Below are positions 1-11,218 of a stretch of 64,000 nucleotides of DNA, piece by piece. Made by a program: the position numbers and the translations under genes. The notes beneath the pieces are model-generated. The model saw nothing but the letters and a program-made list of their open reading frames with translations. It ran no database searches and was not told the DNA's origin. Position 1 is the first letter of the stretch. Each line of letters opens with the position of its first letter. The stretch comes from Scleromitrula shiraiana (lineage: Eukaryota > Ascomycota > Leotiomycetes > Helotiales > Sclerotiniaceae), in NCBI GenBank assembly GCA_028455995.1, contig JABELC010000003.1, positions 1,426,001 to 1,490,000 on the forward strand, given 5' to 3'.

Positions 1-29
1 TGACTATTAGAGCAAAAGCGGATACTTAC

Positions 30-1629
30 GTGTTGGTGTTACCCATACCGCCCTTCCATCCTTGAACAACAACTACGGTCTCGCCTTGAGTCAAAACCTT
101 CAACTTGATAGCCTCAGAGATACCCCACTTGATTCTTCTATCAACATCCTCTTGCCAGTTAACCTTGGAGAAGTCCGGCTTGGCTTCCGCAAAGTGGAAG
201 GGGTAGACACCACGATACAAGTGACCGAATCGGGATGCGCTGGCACTTCGAGTAACCATGAAGATGGGGCAGACGGGTCTGTACTTGGAAAGGAGACGTG
301 CACTATCTCCACTGGTGGAAAGAACAATGATAGCTCCTGCGTTGATGTCCAAACTGGCACGGACAGCAGCCATAGCACAAGATTCGACAACGCTGACTGG
401 TCGTTCAACCAAGTTGCAAAGCTCCTCGAAGTGTGAGACATATGCAATGGAGTTCTCGGCCTTCAAGCAAGTCTCATGCATCTCCTTAACAGCTGCGTTA
501 GGGTAGCTTCCCTTAGCAGTCTCACCTGACAACATAACGCAATCAGCGCCGTCAGTAACGGCGTTACCAACATCACTGATTTCAGCACGAGTTGGTCGAG
601 GGTTGTAGATCATAGACTCAAGCATTTGAGTAGCGCAGATAACCGGCTTTCCGGCCATGTTGCACATAGCAATCATCTTCTTCTGAGCAGCGAAAACTTC
701 AGCAGCTGGGATCTCAATACCCAAATCACCACGAGCAACCATAACACCGTCGGTCTCCTTCAAGATCTCGGCGAAGTTGTTGAGACCTTGTCTGTTCTCA
801 ATCTTGGCAATAATTTGGATGTGCTTTCCGTCCTCACCAAGAACCTTGCGGATAGACTTGATATCATCACCACGACGAATGAATGAAGCGAAAACCATAT
901 CAACGTTGTTCTTGACACCGAATCTTAAATCGGCTTGATCCTTCTCTGATAAAGCTGGGAGATCGACATCAGTGTTTGGGAGGTTGACACCCTTCTTGGA
1001 AGAGATTTTTCCGTTGTTTCTTGCGCGAGCACGGATAGTTTGTTCGTCGACGATCTCCAAGACATCGAAAGCAAGAACACCGTCATCAACGTAGATAATA
1101 CGGCCAGGTTCGATCACCTTAGTAATATTCTTGTAGTCGACATACCTATAGTAGTAAATTATTAGTATTCGACCTATAAACTAGAATTGTAAATTGTTGA
1201 GACCTATACGTACATATTCTTGTCATCACAAGCAGTAGCATACTTGTCATCGGTGGTAATGTTGATTTCTGCACCAGCAGAGATAGGAATATCCGCATCA
1301 CCAGTTGTGTTACCAGTTCTAATTTCTGGTCCCTTTGTATCTAAAGCAATAGCAATTTGACGTCCAGCTTGAGTCTTCTCAGCCTCACGAGCATTGTCAA
1401 TAACGGATTGATGGTATTCGTATGAGCCGTGGGAGAAGTTCATGCGAACAACATTGAGACCAGCTACACGGAGCTGGTTGATAGCCTCAACAGAGTTTGT
1501 TTTAGGACCGATTGTGCAAATAATTGAAGTACGGCGATAGTTCTTGGTAGGCTTGAATTCAGTGTTAAGATTAGCCAACCAAGAAATCTTGGAGGTACCT
1601 GTCATTAAGTGATCCATTGCTGTCGCCAT
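30..1629 (-). CDS. pyk: Pyruvate kinase, 3' end beyond the window
   Basis: Last step of glycolysis in the cytosol: phosphoenolpyruvate plus ADP gives pyruvate plus ATP. Exon 1 is 1629-1214 and exon 2 is 1145-30, joined across a 68-nt intron (donor GTACGT, branch ACTAAT, acceptor ATAG) so that the reading runs DKNM-YVDYKN. Family landmarks are RTSIICTIGPKT near the start, the active-site TKGPEIRTGN, the substrate-binding lysine in IIAKIENRQG, the metal-binding MVARGDLGIEI, and GETAKGSYP. A stop appears directly after GNTNT, but it overlaps a perfect GTAAGT donor at 29-24, and fungal pyruvate kinases carry about 10-20 more residues there. A short last exon therefore lies left of position 1. About 510 residues are visible against roughly 526 in the family. 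Identity is secure; only the missing last exon is inferred. Confidence 0.97.
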
Positions 1630-2689
1630 TTCTTAGAATTAGGTAGAGAGGAGAGTTGTAGGTTTTGTAGGTAGGAGTAAGAAAGTTTGGAGGGGTAGTG
1701 TAACCTAAAAATGAACTTTCCGATTTGTTAGTTTTGAAATGAGGAATGAATTTATTGAAATTGAAAACGTGGCTGAATAAGTACGAATGATAAGGGAAGT
1801 AAGATGAAAATCTGCAAAACTTGCAAAGACTTGAGAGGAGGAAAATAAAAGAGAAGGGAAAGTACAGATCAAGATTCTGCAATGTATAGGATTGAGATGT
1901 TGTGGTTGTTCTGGTTATTGTGGTTGTGTGTTTCTTTTATGCTGGGTTTAGATATTTAACTGATTCATGGTGGGGTTACTTTTTCTTGGAAGTTGAAAAT
2001 CAAACTGCACTGCGACTCAAAGTTTCAAACAAGCCAATAGCTAGACCAAAGCGCCAATTGAAATTTGTTGAGCTGAGTACGAATATATGATAGATAACAC
2101 AAATTTTGATATACTCGTACAATGTACAAAAAAGATACCAGAATGGTACAAAATTGACTGAGAAGAGAGGGATGAAGATATGAAAGGGGGGGGAGGGGGG
2201 AGGGGTGAGGAGGGGTTGGGATAAGGAATGAATGATTGTAGTATTATATTAAACTTACCCAAAAAGAACGAACAAATCTTCTTCAATGAACCTCGTGGAA
2301 AATTGATAGATAGAAGAATAATAATGATTGAGGATGAGAATAATAAAGTGTGTGTAAGTGAATAATGTGAGAGGGAGAGGAAGAGTGAGAGAAAGAGAGA
2401 GAGAGAGAGAGGGAAGTAGGAAAAGGTTTGGAAACTTTTTTTTGTCACAGGTAAAGGAAAAAATATTAGTTACTCTCTCCATCCATCTATCCATCCATCC
2501 ATCCATCCATCCCACCTCACCCACTTGATAGGTGTCTATCTCTCAGGCTGCTAAGTGAAATCTAATCAATAATGAAACCCCAGCGGAGAGGGAAGCAATT
2601 AGTCTTTCCATTCAGCCCACCTTGTATGAATAAAAACCCATATAATTTCTTAAAGGGAAAGTTATTAAGGTAGCGACTGAGTTGCCAAT
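1630..2689 (-). promoter_or_regulatory. Pyruvate kinase promoter and 5' UTR region
   Basis: This is about 1.06 kb upstream of the pyruvate kinase ATG. Read on the minus strand it is strongly pyrimidine-rich: the plus strand holds a GA tract at about 2370-2412 and G-rich runs at 2188-2205. CT-rich tracts near the start of highly expressed fungal glycolytic genes are typical. A (CATC)n microsatellite lies at 2481-2512. No convincing gene is present on either strand. Confidence 0.5.
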
Positions 2690-3062
2690 GATATCTAGTA
2701 GGGATCCCTTGCTATAGTTCAAATTTAGTATTTAACTTTTTATATAGTAGTACTAGATGATTAATACTAATTATTATTTACTACTAGTAGTAGTATTTCA
2801 AGTTATTACTATATAGTAATTATTATTTAGTCTTTGCTATATAATTATATAATTATTAATAATATAATTTATCTTCAAGTTTATTGGTTATTTAAAATTT
2901 ATATAATTTAAATAGATTTTTACTAGCAGTTTGATATTACTAGTACTACTAATAGTATATTGAAAAGTTTATAAATATTATAAAACTTTTATAAATTAAT
3001 AATCAAGAGTTTATATAGATTTAAATAAGCATCATGATAAAGCTTTTTTTTTAAAAAAAAAA
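2690..3062. other. Extremely AT-rich island between genes
   Basis: About 370 bp made almost only of A and T, rich in TAGTA, TTATTA and ATAATTA words, ending in a T-run followed by an A-run at about 3044-3062. The flanks return abruptly to mixed composition. No coding potential is seen. It could be a remnant of a mobile element degraded by C-to-T mutation (RIP), or simply AT-rich spacer. The block 3063-3568 that follows is the upstream region of the DUF1748 gene; it holds a short ATGCC-rich repeat at about 3223-3248 and a CATA repeat at 3428-3444. Confidence 0.45.
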
Positions 3063-3568
3063 ATCCAGTTGAAAAAGAGGGATCTATAAATGGTTTAGCG
3101 TGATAGTTAGTTTGTTGGCAATATAGGCGATCCCGTAAAAACAGCTAGCGGATCTAGCTTACGGCCGTTCGTCGGAGCGCTAATCAAGTACCCGTGCTTC
3201 CGTGAAGACCTTAGAGGCCAAGTCCATGCCATGCCCATGCCATGCCCAGCACAAATCAATATTATTTAAACGGCATATGCAGCTACTGTTATCTAAATAG
3301 ACCAACTATGCAGATTTGAAAGTTCCCTAATGAGATTTATCATTAATCGCACTAAATTAATCAGTTAATCAATTAGTTGGTTAGTCGGTCAGTCAACACC
3401 AAAACAATACCAAAATAACATTCCACCATACATACATACATACACTTAAGCCCTATCATATCATTTAGGACATCAAGACAGCCTCCGGAGTTCAAGTAAA
3501 GGATCACTTAATTACCTTTATTTTATTGTCTAACCATACTAAATCATTCATCTACGAAATCTACAATC

Positions 3569-4209
3569 ATGGTGAGTAGTTATTATCCCTTCCTTTAGCT
3601 TCCCCTTCTGTCCCCGAAGTCGATCGTTTTGAAATCATAAGCAAATGGAAATAAGGATGGAAACCTAATCAGTTCAGTTCCTCAATTTACTAACCTTTGG
3701 TTTATGGGGAAAGATTGGAAGATTGACTCATTATGCGTTTGATGCTGTTCTCAGTAAGTAACGATGGATTTTCTTATCTTGCCCCTGTCTCTGTCTACCC
3801 TTTATCCCCTTCTATCGCAATGCGGAAAACTGACTCTTTGATATAGTCTCAACAATCTTGGCAGGCATGAAACGATCAACTGGTTTAACGTGTGTTTACC
3901 TCTCTTTATTACCCCTACCCTTTTCTTCGAAACTCGCTCTGTAAAGGTAGATTTATTGCGGTCGATCTTTATATCTAGCGGTGTAGGATGCTAGAATCCC
4001 TTATAAAAGATTGGAGTATTCAAGATAGAGAAATATGAGGACTAACGACTCCCATCCTCCGGGACTCTAGACCCAGTCTTAAGAAAGATATCACCGAGAA
4101 TAAAGACATCAACAAATGGGTTGAGACATATCTTGGTGTTGGGGAATGGGTGATGGATCAATCAGTAGCCATCGCTGGATCCACCAGCTGGTTCGAAAGA
4201 AAGAGATAA
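3569..4209 (+). CDS. DUF1748 family small protein, four exons, 74 aa
   Basis: This is a spliced micro-gene with no long open frame. Exons are 3569-3571 (the ATG only), 3714-3753, 3847-3889 and 4071-4209. Donors are GTGAGT, GTAAGT and GTGTGT. Clear branch sites are ACTAAC at about 3690 and GACTAAC at about 4040. The joined product starts MIGRLTHYAFDAVL, continues with ISTILAGMKRSTGLT, and ends with KWVETYLGVGEWVMD and SWFERKR. From memory this is the conserved fungal DUF1748 pattern, the family that includes the yeast small protein Spo24/YPR036W-A; its molecular function is not known to me. Phase is kept at all three junctions and conserved residues flank each one, so the model is strong despite the 3-nt first exon. 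The stretch 4210-5055 downstream has no gene I can support. Confidence 0.88.
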
Positions 4210-5055
4210 ATCCCGTCGAAAGCTTGGGTATTCGGTTCGCACAACGAGAGTATTCAAGAAGGACGAAATGAATGAATGAAATCCATGGGAAGATACCATA
4301 TGGGTGGGGTTGAGGACGACCGGGCGGACAGAGAATTCAACGGAGTCTTAGGAGTTTAACGAAGGAATTTTGTGTCTTTTGAAAATGGATATCATGATGA
4401 CTATAAACTGGGAGAGATGAAGAACGGGGGTAGGATGGTGCGGCGAGAACATATTCTTTTCTACTCTTTTCTCCTTCCGAGATAGAGGTATTCTTTTTTT
4501 TCTTTCTCGGGTTTTGGAAACAAAAGTATAAAAGACCTCTCAACTGAGAATCAATTCAAAATATTGATATGGAATCATGTTTACAGAATCTTTCCAAATG
4601 TGCCGGAACTCCCAAGTTTGTTCCTACTCCACATCTTATCCATCACATCACCGAGGATAGAGATAGAAAGCCGAGATTATCCGGATCTAGATACTTGGTG
4701 ATGCATACCCATTATCTGAATTATTTCTAGTTGTTAAACTACAGGACTTTATATCCAAAAATTCCTATCTTCATCTGTGTCTAGTCCAGCACCTATTTGA
4801 GTATTCGCAATGCCATATCTTCCCAGCCGGGACTTATATTTAGTTCGAGCTTTGGCTCAAGACTCAGACTCAAGACTCAAGACTCGAAGTTCTTGCCATT
4901 CATTCACATACACACTACAGCCAAGGGGATGCCATCTAGGTAACTAGTAAATAGAGAATAGTGAGATAAATAAATCTATAATAAAACCTCCCATGCAGCA
5001 AAACGCAACACAAAACTGGTATCATCAAAAGCAAGCAACCCATCAAAACCTAAAA
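4210..5055. other. Intergenic spacer, no gene seen
   Basis: This tail-to-tail spacer of about 850 bp lies between the DUF1748 gene and the coiled-coil gene. It presumably carries both 3' UTRs. A small (GACTCAA)n cluster sits at about 4860-4885. A 68-codon frame on the minus strand (4337-4543) shows no family resemblance and was not accepted. Confidence 0.4.
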
Positions 5056-7005
5056 TCAAAACCTATCATCATGAACATCATGATCCACCAATAACTCCTT
5101 TAAATGTTTCTCCTCGTCACTCTCTTCTCTCTCTACACTGCTCCCTCCAAGCTCGCGTTCTCCATTGTGATTTTCAAGTAATCCCTCCTGTCTAGCGAGA
5201 TCGTTTTCTAGTTCCTTGAGTCCATCGTCGGTTGTTGTGTCATTATCGTTATCTTCGTCATCATCACCATGATCTGTAGATTGCGTTGTATCAATACTTC
5301 GATCGTCGCCATCACCATCGCCATTGCCTTTCTTTCCTTCCTCATTATCGTCAATATGTTCGTCTCCCAATGCCCCCCTCAAAATTTCCATGCCCTCTCT
5401 GAAAGCTGCCGCCTCAGCCCCCAATGCACAAACTAATAGATTCCATCCCTTCCCCTCCGCAACCCTAACTTTCTCCTCCAGATTCTCCACAACCTCTTTC
5501 ATCTTCCCAACCTGTTTCCTCAAAACCGCTTCATCATTTACCCCGCCACCATTACCATTACCACCAGCACTCCTCTTCATCTCCCCCCTCAACTCATCCT
5601 CAAACCCCATAACCAAACCCATACAGTCCCCCCACAACTTTCTCCCCTCCTCCAACGCCCCCCTCTCCCTCTCCACCTCCCCCCTCCGTCCCTTCAACCT
5701 CCCAATCTCCTTCCCCCACCACTCCTCCGCCATCTCCAACGTCCGTCTCTTAGGCGGTAACGTCATAAAACTCTCCTCATCATCATCCACCCCCATCGAA
5801 ACCATAACCGGAGGTCTAGTAAGGAATTCCCTTACTTCCCCTTCCAGTTCTCGTAACGCTCCTCGATAGCTGCTTAATCTGGAATCCCTCTGATTAACCT
5901 TTTCTTTGATTCTTTCTCCTAGCCAGTTCTTTCGTGCTCGCATTTGTAGTAATCTATCTTCCATTTCGCGGATTTCTAATTCTACTGCTTTTTCTTCCGT
6001 TTGTAATTCGGCTATTTCTCGATCTTCTTCTGTTTTACCACCGACAAGCGATGATGGTTTGACATTTCCCCGTCCATCAAGTGTATTATTAAAATTTGGC
6101 GACGACGGCAACGACACATCCACCCCCACAAATTCCCCAATCTCCCTCCTAACCTCTTCAATTCTTCCCTTCCATATCTTAACCTTCTCAATGCATTCCT
6201 CCCTCCTCTCAATCTCCTCCATTAACAGCATCCCCTCTTCCTCCTTAACCCCCACCAACTCCCCCATGTCCCTCAACAACCCCTTCCTCGCCGCCCTCAA
6301 CCCCACAACCTTCTTCTTCGGCTGTCGCACCGGCACCATCCCCTTAATATCCCCACCCCTCTCCCTCTCCCTCTCACTCCGCATCGACAACGACCTCGCC
6401 GTCGGCGTACTACTCCCACTCCCCTCATCCGCCACGCCTCCTCCAGCCTTCCCTCCAAACCCCACCACCAACCCCACACTCTGCGCATCCAACAGCTCCT
6501 GCAACTCCATCTGAATCGCCCTCTCCCTCCTCTCCAACCCCAATAACGTATCATTTTTCTGCCCTGCTCCTGCTCCTGCTCCTGCTCCCACTCCCACTCT
6601 TTGCTTTATCCCGCTTCCGCTTCTCCTTCCACCGCTACTCCCACTTCCACTCCCACTCCCCCTCCTACCCCCATCCAAACCACCCACAACCATACTCCCC
6701 GCAATCGGCCTCGGCGGCTCCAGAAACTGAATCTTCCTATCCCTCCTCTCCCTTCTCTCCCCCGAAGCAATAGAGCTCCGTCTCACGCTCGTCGTGTCAC
6801 TCGGTGATCGTAGATCGCGATAGAAACTCGGGGTAGGAGAGGGGGTGGCTCTGGATTCGAGATCCTGCAGATGGATATCCATGTTGTTGTTGTTGTTGTT
6901 GTTGTTGTGATTATGGTTGTTATGGCGGTGGTGGAGAAGCGGGTTGTTTTGGTCGTCGTGGGAGGAATTGGAATTGGATCGGGTCCAGAATGGGGAGCGG
7001 GACAT
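5056..7005 (-). CDS. Coiled-coil low-complexity protein, possibly Atg28-like
   Basis: This is a single-exon gene of 649 residues starting MSRSPFWTRSNSNS. The N-terminus is disordered: Ser/Asn/His-rich with an uninterrupted Asn tract near residues 34-41, then Gly/Ser and Gly/Ala repeats to about residue 150. A first helical block (LERRERAIQMELQELLDAQ, then GLVVGF) lies near residue 155. Long charged coiled-coil segments follow at roughly 235-300, 325-395 and 420-530. The C-terminal 120 residues are Asp/Glu-rich. The helix ending LLDAQ...GL and the later EIREMEDRLLQMRARK block remind me of the Pezizomycotina protein called Atg28, which would place it in selective autophagy, but I cannot confirm this. 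There is no signal peptide or membrane segment. Strong GC and pyrimidine bias gives long antisense frames that are not genes. Confidence 0.6.
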   Translation of the reverse strand: MSRSPFWTRSNSNSSHDDQNNPLLHHRHNNHNHNNNNNNNNMDIHLQDLESRATPSPTPSFYRDLRSPSDTTSVRRSSIASGERRERRDRKIQFLEPPRPIAGSMVVGGLDGGRRGSGSGSGSSGGRRSGSGIKQRVGVGAGAGAGAGQKNDTLLGLERRERAIQMELQELLDAQSVGLVVGFGGKAGGGVADEGSGSSTPTARSLSMRSERERERGGDIKGMVPVRQPKKKVVGLRAARKGLLRDMGELVGVKEEEGMLLMEEIERREECIEKVKIWKGRIEEVRREIGEFVGVDVSLPSSPNFNNTLDGRGNVKPSSLVGGKTEEDREIAELQTEEKAVELEIREMEDRLLQMRARKNWLGERIKEKVNQRDSRLSSYRGALRELEGEVREFLTRPPVMVSMGVDDDEESFMTLPPKRRTLEMAEEWWGKEIGRLKGRRGEVERERGALEEGRKLWGDCMGLVMGFEDELRGEMKRSAGGNGNGGGVNDEAVLRKQVGKMKEVVENLEEKVRVAEGKGWNLLVCALGAEAAAFREGMEILRGALGDEHIDDNEEGKKGNGDGDGDDRSIDTTQSTDHGDDDEDNDNDTTTDDGLKELENDLARQEGLLENHNGERELGGSSVEREESDEEKHLKELLVDHDVHDDRF

Positions 7006-7774
7006 GTTTTTTGTTTTGTGTGCGGTTTGTGTTTTTTAATGGTATTGATTTCGAGGGTGGGTGTTGATTGATTTGAGAGGTAGCTGGTGGGTATGGATGG
7101 GCAGTTGAATATGTAAACTGATATGCAATGAAGTAGTATGAAATAATCTCATGTATCAATCTCTCGAATAGTATAACTCCCTCGTCGCTCTTTCTTTCAT
7201 TCAGAATAACTACTTAGCTAGCTCTTGCCGTTTCATTAACCCGACATTCACCTGTGCTGAAAGATCTCAAGGGAGACTTCCAAGAATTCGAACAATGAAC
7301 AAGTAAGTAGTTACAGACAGATGTTGGGAAAGATCTGCGAAGCTGCAGATGTTGAATGATGATTAGGTGGCACATGCAGATATATGAATCAATAAGTGAA
7401 TAAATTGGTCATTGGTCATGAATAAATAAATATACAAAGTGCCAGTGCCAATAAATTGGGCAGATGGGCTGTTGTGGCATCATATGCAATTGACACGAGG
7501 TGAAACTTTTGGAAAGCCTTGCCATTTCGGTAAGGCTGATGATCTGCCTTGTGCTTGCGAAATTAATGACATATGCGTACCGTAGTACATTACATCTACC
7601 GGTATGAATATCACTCCATGAAGATTGTAAAGTAGGTCAGAAAAAACGTAAACAGATCGCGAGTGTTGAATTATTAATGTAGTACATTTAGAATTCAATT
7701 GAGGATGCGCCGACTACCCACGTAGAAAATATTCTCCTTCCCCATCACTGCACCAACAAATTCCGCAATGATAG
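7006..7774. other. Upstream spacer of the coiled-coil gene
   Basis: This 770-bp spacer holds the promoter of the coiled-coil gene and the 3' UTR of the F-box gene to its right. A 72-codon minus-strand frame at 7480-7698 has no recognisable features. No RNA gene or repeat was seen. Confidence 0.35.
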
Positions 7775-9702
7775 TTACCCTAGTATCTGATAGTCATGTA
7801 TCGAACACCTCTTTACAGCCCATAACTCCCAAAACTTCCAATGATGCTTCAAGATCTCTTGCCCCACATCCCTAAGATCCCCCATCCCAAAACCATTCCC
7901 ACATTCACATTCCATGGCTTCCCTAGCCGGAGTGTTCAGCACAGCTGAACTACTGTGATGGCTTAGAGTTCTATCCCCAATCGCTGTATCCTCTTCGTAC
8001 TCACTCTCATCGTCACTACTATCGTCATCATCATCATCATCCCGTACCTCATGCTGGACAAACCCCCCAACGGCATTAGCCACCTCAATAGCTGGTGTGA
8101 CATATCCGATACCCCTGAGACTAACCCACTTGAGATCTTTAAGCTCCAGTCGAAGCATTCGAACAATATCAAGCCAAGAACTACCCTCTTTCAATCTTAC
8201 ACTTCTAAGTCTTACAGACCTCAGAGTTGTACGATGTCGTCGAAGTAAGTCTATTATTTCCTCACTCTCTAAATGCCATGCTCCAAAACCAACATACCGC
8301 AATCCTTCCCAGCAGATGTTGTGAAAAATTGCTTCGAGAGGTACGTTAGTTAAAGGCCTTGACGTAGGAAAACCTATATGGAGGCCTTGGATTTTGTTTG
8401 CGCCAGCGAAAAGGGACTTAAAAAGACATGATAGTTGGTGGATCTTGTCATTCGTAGGCTCTTGAACTTGTATTTCAAGGCAAGTTAAGCGGTTACCGAG
8501 AGATACTATGGCAGTATGAGAGTTTTGATTTAACATCAAAGGTATTTTTGGATTCACAAATCGACTTGAGAAACGGGTAGCAGGAGAATTCGATTCTAGG
8601 AATGCATAAGCAAGAGTACGAGCAGAATGCTCGCATGCTAGAGTCCAGTGCAATGGGTCCAGTTCGACGGACAAGATTGGATCGATTATATTAGTATTGC
8701 GCGAGAAAGCGGCCAAACGTCTTCTCCCAAGAAACGAGGACCATTTGATATCCACATTATCTTGAATTCGCATTAGACGTATTTGTTGAAGATTAGCAAA
8801 CAGTCGGAAAGCTCGGAGCAAGCTTTGTACATCAATCCTTTTCTTGATGATATTCCTCTGTTCGCGAGCCCTATTCAATACATGAGATATCGTTCTCTCA
8901 TCATTTAGGCTACGATCAAGCTTCGCTCGAAGCTGTTTGAGCGATGGCCGGGATCTATCGTCCTGACGGCCATTACTATTGAACTGCCTTTGACTAAGTT
9001 GTTCCTGAATGGTAACAATAGATCTGTGATTTTCTTGCGACAAAACCTCAAGGTGCTCTAAACCTTTGTGTGTGTTAACTCAAAAGTGCGTACTGGTGGC
9101 ATTCTTGGACTATCATACCTTCGTGGTAGAAAACAGGAATCATATATGAGAACTTCTTAACATGTGAGACTAGATGAGACCGTTCCAAAAGCCATTTCAA
9201 ACGGTCGAAACCGTCTTGGGAGAATCGAATTGCTATTCGAGCAAATGGCCTGCCATGCAATACATTTCTGAAATTTCGACAAGTGAGACTCTATAAATTT
9301 TGCTTGTAAGATACCTAGTTTCCAACTGAGAGCGAGGCAAAGATATCGTACCAGATTGAGAGTTATATTTGTATCCTCTATTATTTGTGGTGGCATAGAC
9401 TGAAAGCTTTCCACACTAAGAGAGGCTCGATGATCGATTGGTATCAATTTTCCGGAGTTTTGCACTAAATTCTCGAAAATGTTTTCCAAAATCTCATGTG
9501 AAAGCCTGGAAATAGGTGGTGAGGGTCTAAGGCAATAAGCTTTGTAAAACCGTTTCTGTGTTAAACAGAAATTGCTGACTTCTGAAGATGCCCATAGAGT
9601 TGAGGAAGGCGAGGCGCGACGATAGTCTTCGTCAACCAAATGTAATAGAATTCGATATAGAACTTCATCTGGGAGTCTCTCAATTGGCTTCAAACTGTCC
9701 AT
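7775..9702 (-). CDS. F-box domain protein, three exons, about 601 aa
   Basis: The N-terminal F-box core IERLPDEVLYRILLHLV (about residues 6-22) is followed by a second F-box-like stretch, ISRLSHEILENIFENLV. F-box proteins are substrate receptors of SCF ubiquitin ligases, binding Skp1 through this motif. Proposed exons are 9702-9352, 9290-9119 and 9057-7775. The first junction (donor GTACGA, acceptor TTTATAG, 61 nt) restores the frame into FRNVLHGRPFARIAIRFSQDG. The second (donor GTATGA, acceptor GGTTTAG) gives FYHE-EHLEVLSQEN. Conserved blocks RLKWLLERSHLVSHVKKFSYM and IDPILSVELDPLHWTLACE are typical of an expanded F-box family in Sclerotiniaceae-like fungi, as I recall it. An Asp-rich tract (DDDDDDDSSDDE) lies near the C-terminus. 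The target is unknown. The first junction uses a weaker donor than most here. Confidence 0.75.
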
Positions 9703-11218
9703 TCTTGGATAAATACTTAGTAATTGAAATAACGCGGAGAAATAACCACACTCGTTCTACAGTAACCCTCGCAATATAAAAAGTTTTAGACCCACACTCC
9801 ACATAGCGAACGCACAGAAGAAATGAATTTGTGAAGCTATTCAGAAAAAAACATGGATAAAACAAGAACGGTGGATGAAGATCAAATGGTTACATCATAA
9901 CGAGTGTGTTGAGTGCCGGCACTCTATGTATGAAATTTAAGCTCAGTAACTAGGTTTAATTATGAATTGAAATCTGACGTGTCGATGCGTCTAGGAATAG
10001 GGATCAGTTCGACGAATGTGTGGATGTTTATTAGCATTTTATTGTCATGCAGAAATCCGCTTGTTCTGCATTTGGTTGGTCAGGAAGATTCGTAGCGTTG
10101 ATGCAGCGGGTTTTAGGAAAACCAGATAATCGGGCGTGAGATCAATCATGTGACATTAGGCAAGTGGGAATTGGGAAAGAGAAGGATGCATATTGGAGGA
10201 TGTTATTTGATACGGGTATGCTGCAAGGATTGTTACACTCCATGACTGCATGGTTGACAACGAATCGTAGATTAGTGGAGTGACAGATCGTCTGCATGAC
10301 AGTGATTTGAGGATCATAAAAAAGCGCTTTCAACGACCCTATCCTATATGATAGAAATCAACATTGATTAGCAATACAATAACAAAAGGAAATTTCAAAC
10401 GAAAGAAGAGATTGATCAATAACAATTTGCGTACTCTCCACACCTATACACATAATCCATTCGGGTTAGAATCCCAGATGCAGAAAGCGAGCAGCGGCTT
10501 GTTATTGTAAAATGCAACATCGCCATTTTTTTTGTAGTATATTGAAACGATATTGACAAAAATACCCTTGACCAGAGGCGCCAACTCGCGCTGTGGTGTG
10601 GATGGAATCCTTCCATTTTATTGGAAACACTTCAATTGAATTGATGGTGTGCAGTTACAGCCAAGCTTATTATTGGACAGTGGGCGCTTAGACAAAGACC
10701 CTGTGTATCTGCTCACAACGCATGAACGTGTATGTGAAGAATCACTCCATATATCAATTCTATAATTCTCCGTGAGCTTAGTCGATCTTTCGATCTCACG
10801 GTTTCATTCGAATTGATATTTAGGAACCTATCACTACAACCGTTTAGCAAATAATTGAGAGGCATGATAGGGTAGCAATCGTGGGCGTTCACAACCGGGA
10901 ATCCAATCGGCTTGCAGTTAGGTCAAATATCGGATATAAAAAGCGTACAGAGCCAAAGAGACAAGCCAATTCAGAACTATGCGGAGAGAGATGGGCCGAT
11001 CACCCCTGTCCGACAGCGAGTGCAATGCATGATTTCTGCAATGACGTGCATATTGTGACGACGCAAGGTAGCTCGATATGAGACCCAACAATACTAGACG
11101 CAAGACATCTGTTATACAACGTAACAACCTTATTTCCGATAGCGGTACACAACCAATCAATAAAGCTCCGACTAAACTCCTATTGAGCGAATGCGATGCC
11201 GAGGTGCGATGTTAAGCA
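9703..11218. other. 1.5-kb spacer without a supported gene
   Basis: This holds the promoter of the F-box gene and the 3' flank of the CAB4-type gene. All reading frames are under 85 codons (for example 10142-10333, 10416-10616, 10881-11160) and none shows a family motif or coherent splicing. No repeats longer than a few units were noticed. Confidence 0.35.

Noticed and set aside
5324..6514. Two long plus-strand frames (181 and 202 codons) opposite the coiled-coil gene
   Set aside because: They are antisense shadows produced by the strong codon and purine bias of the minus-strand gene; composition is Pro/Ser/Leu-rich without motifs.
9157..9351. Reading the F-box gene straight through 9351-9157
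   Set aside because: The unspliced frame loses the conserved HGRPFARI block; removing 9351-9291 restores it, so the read-through extension is not accepted.
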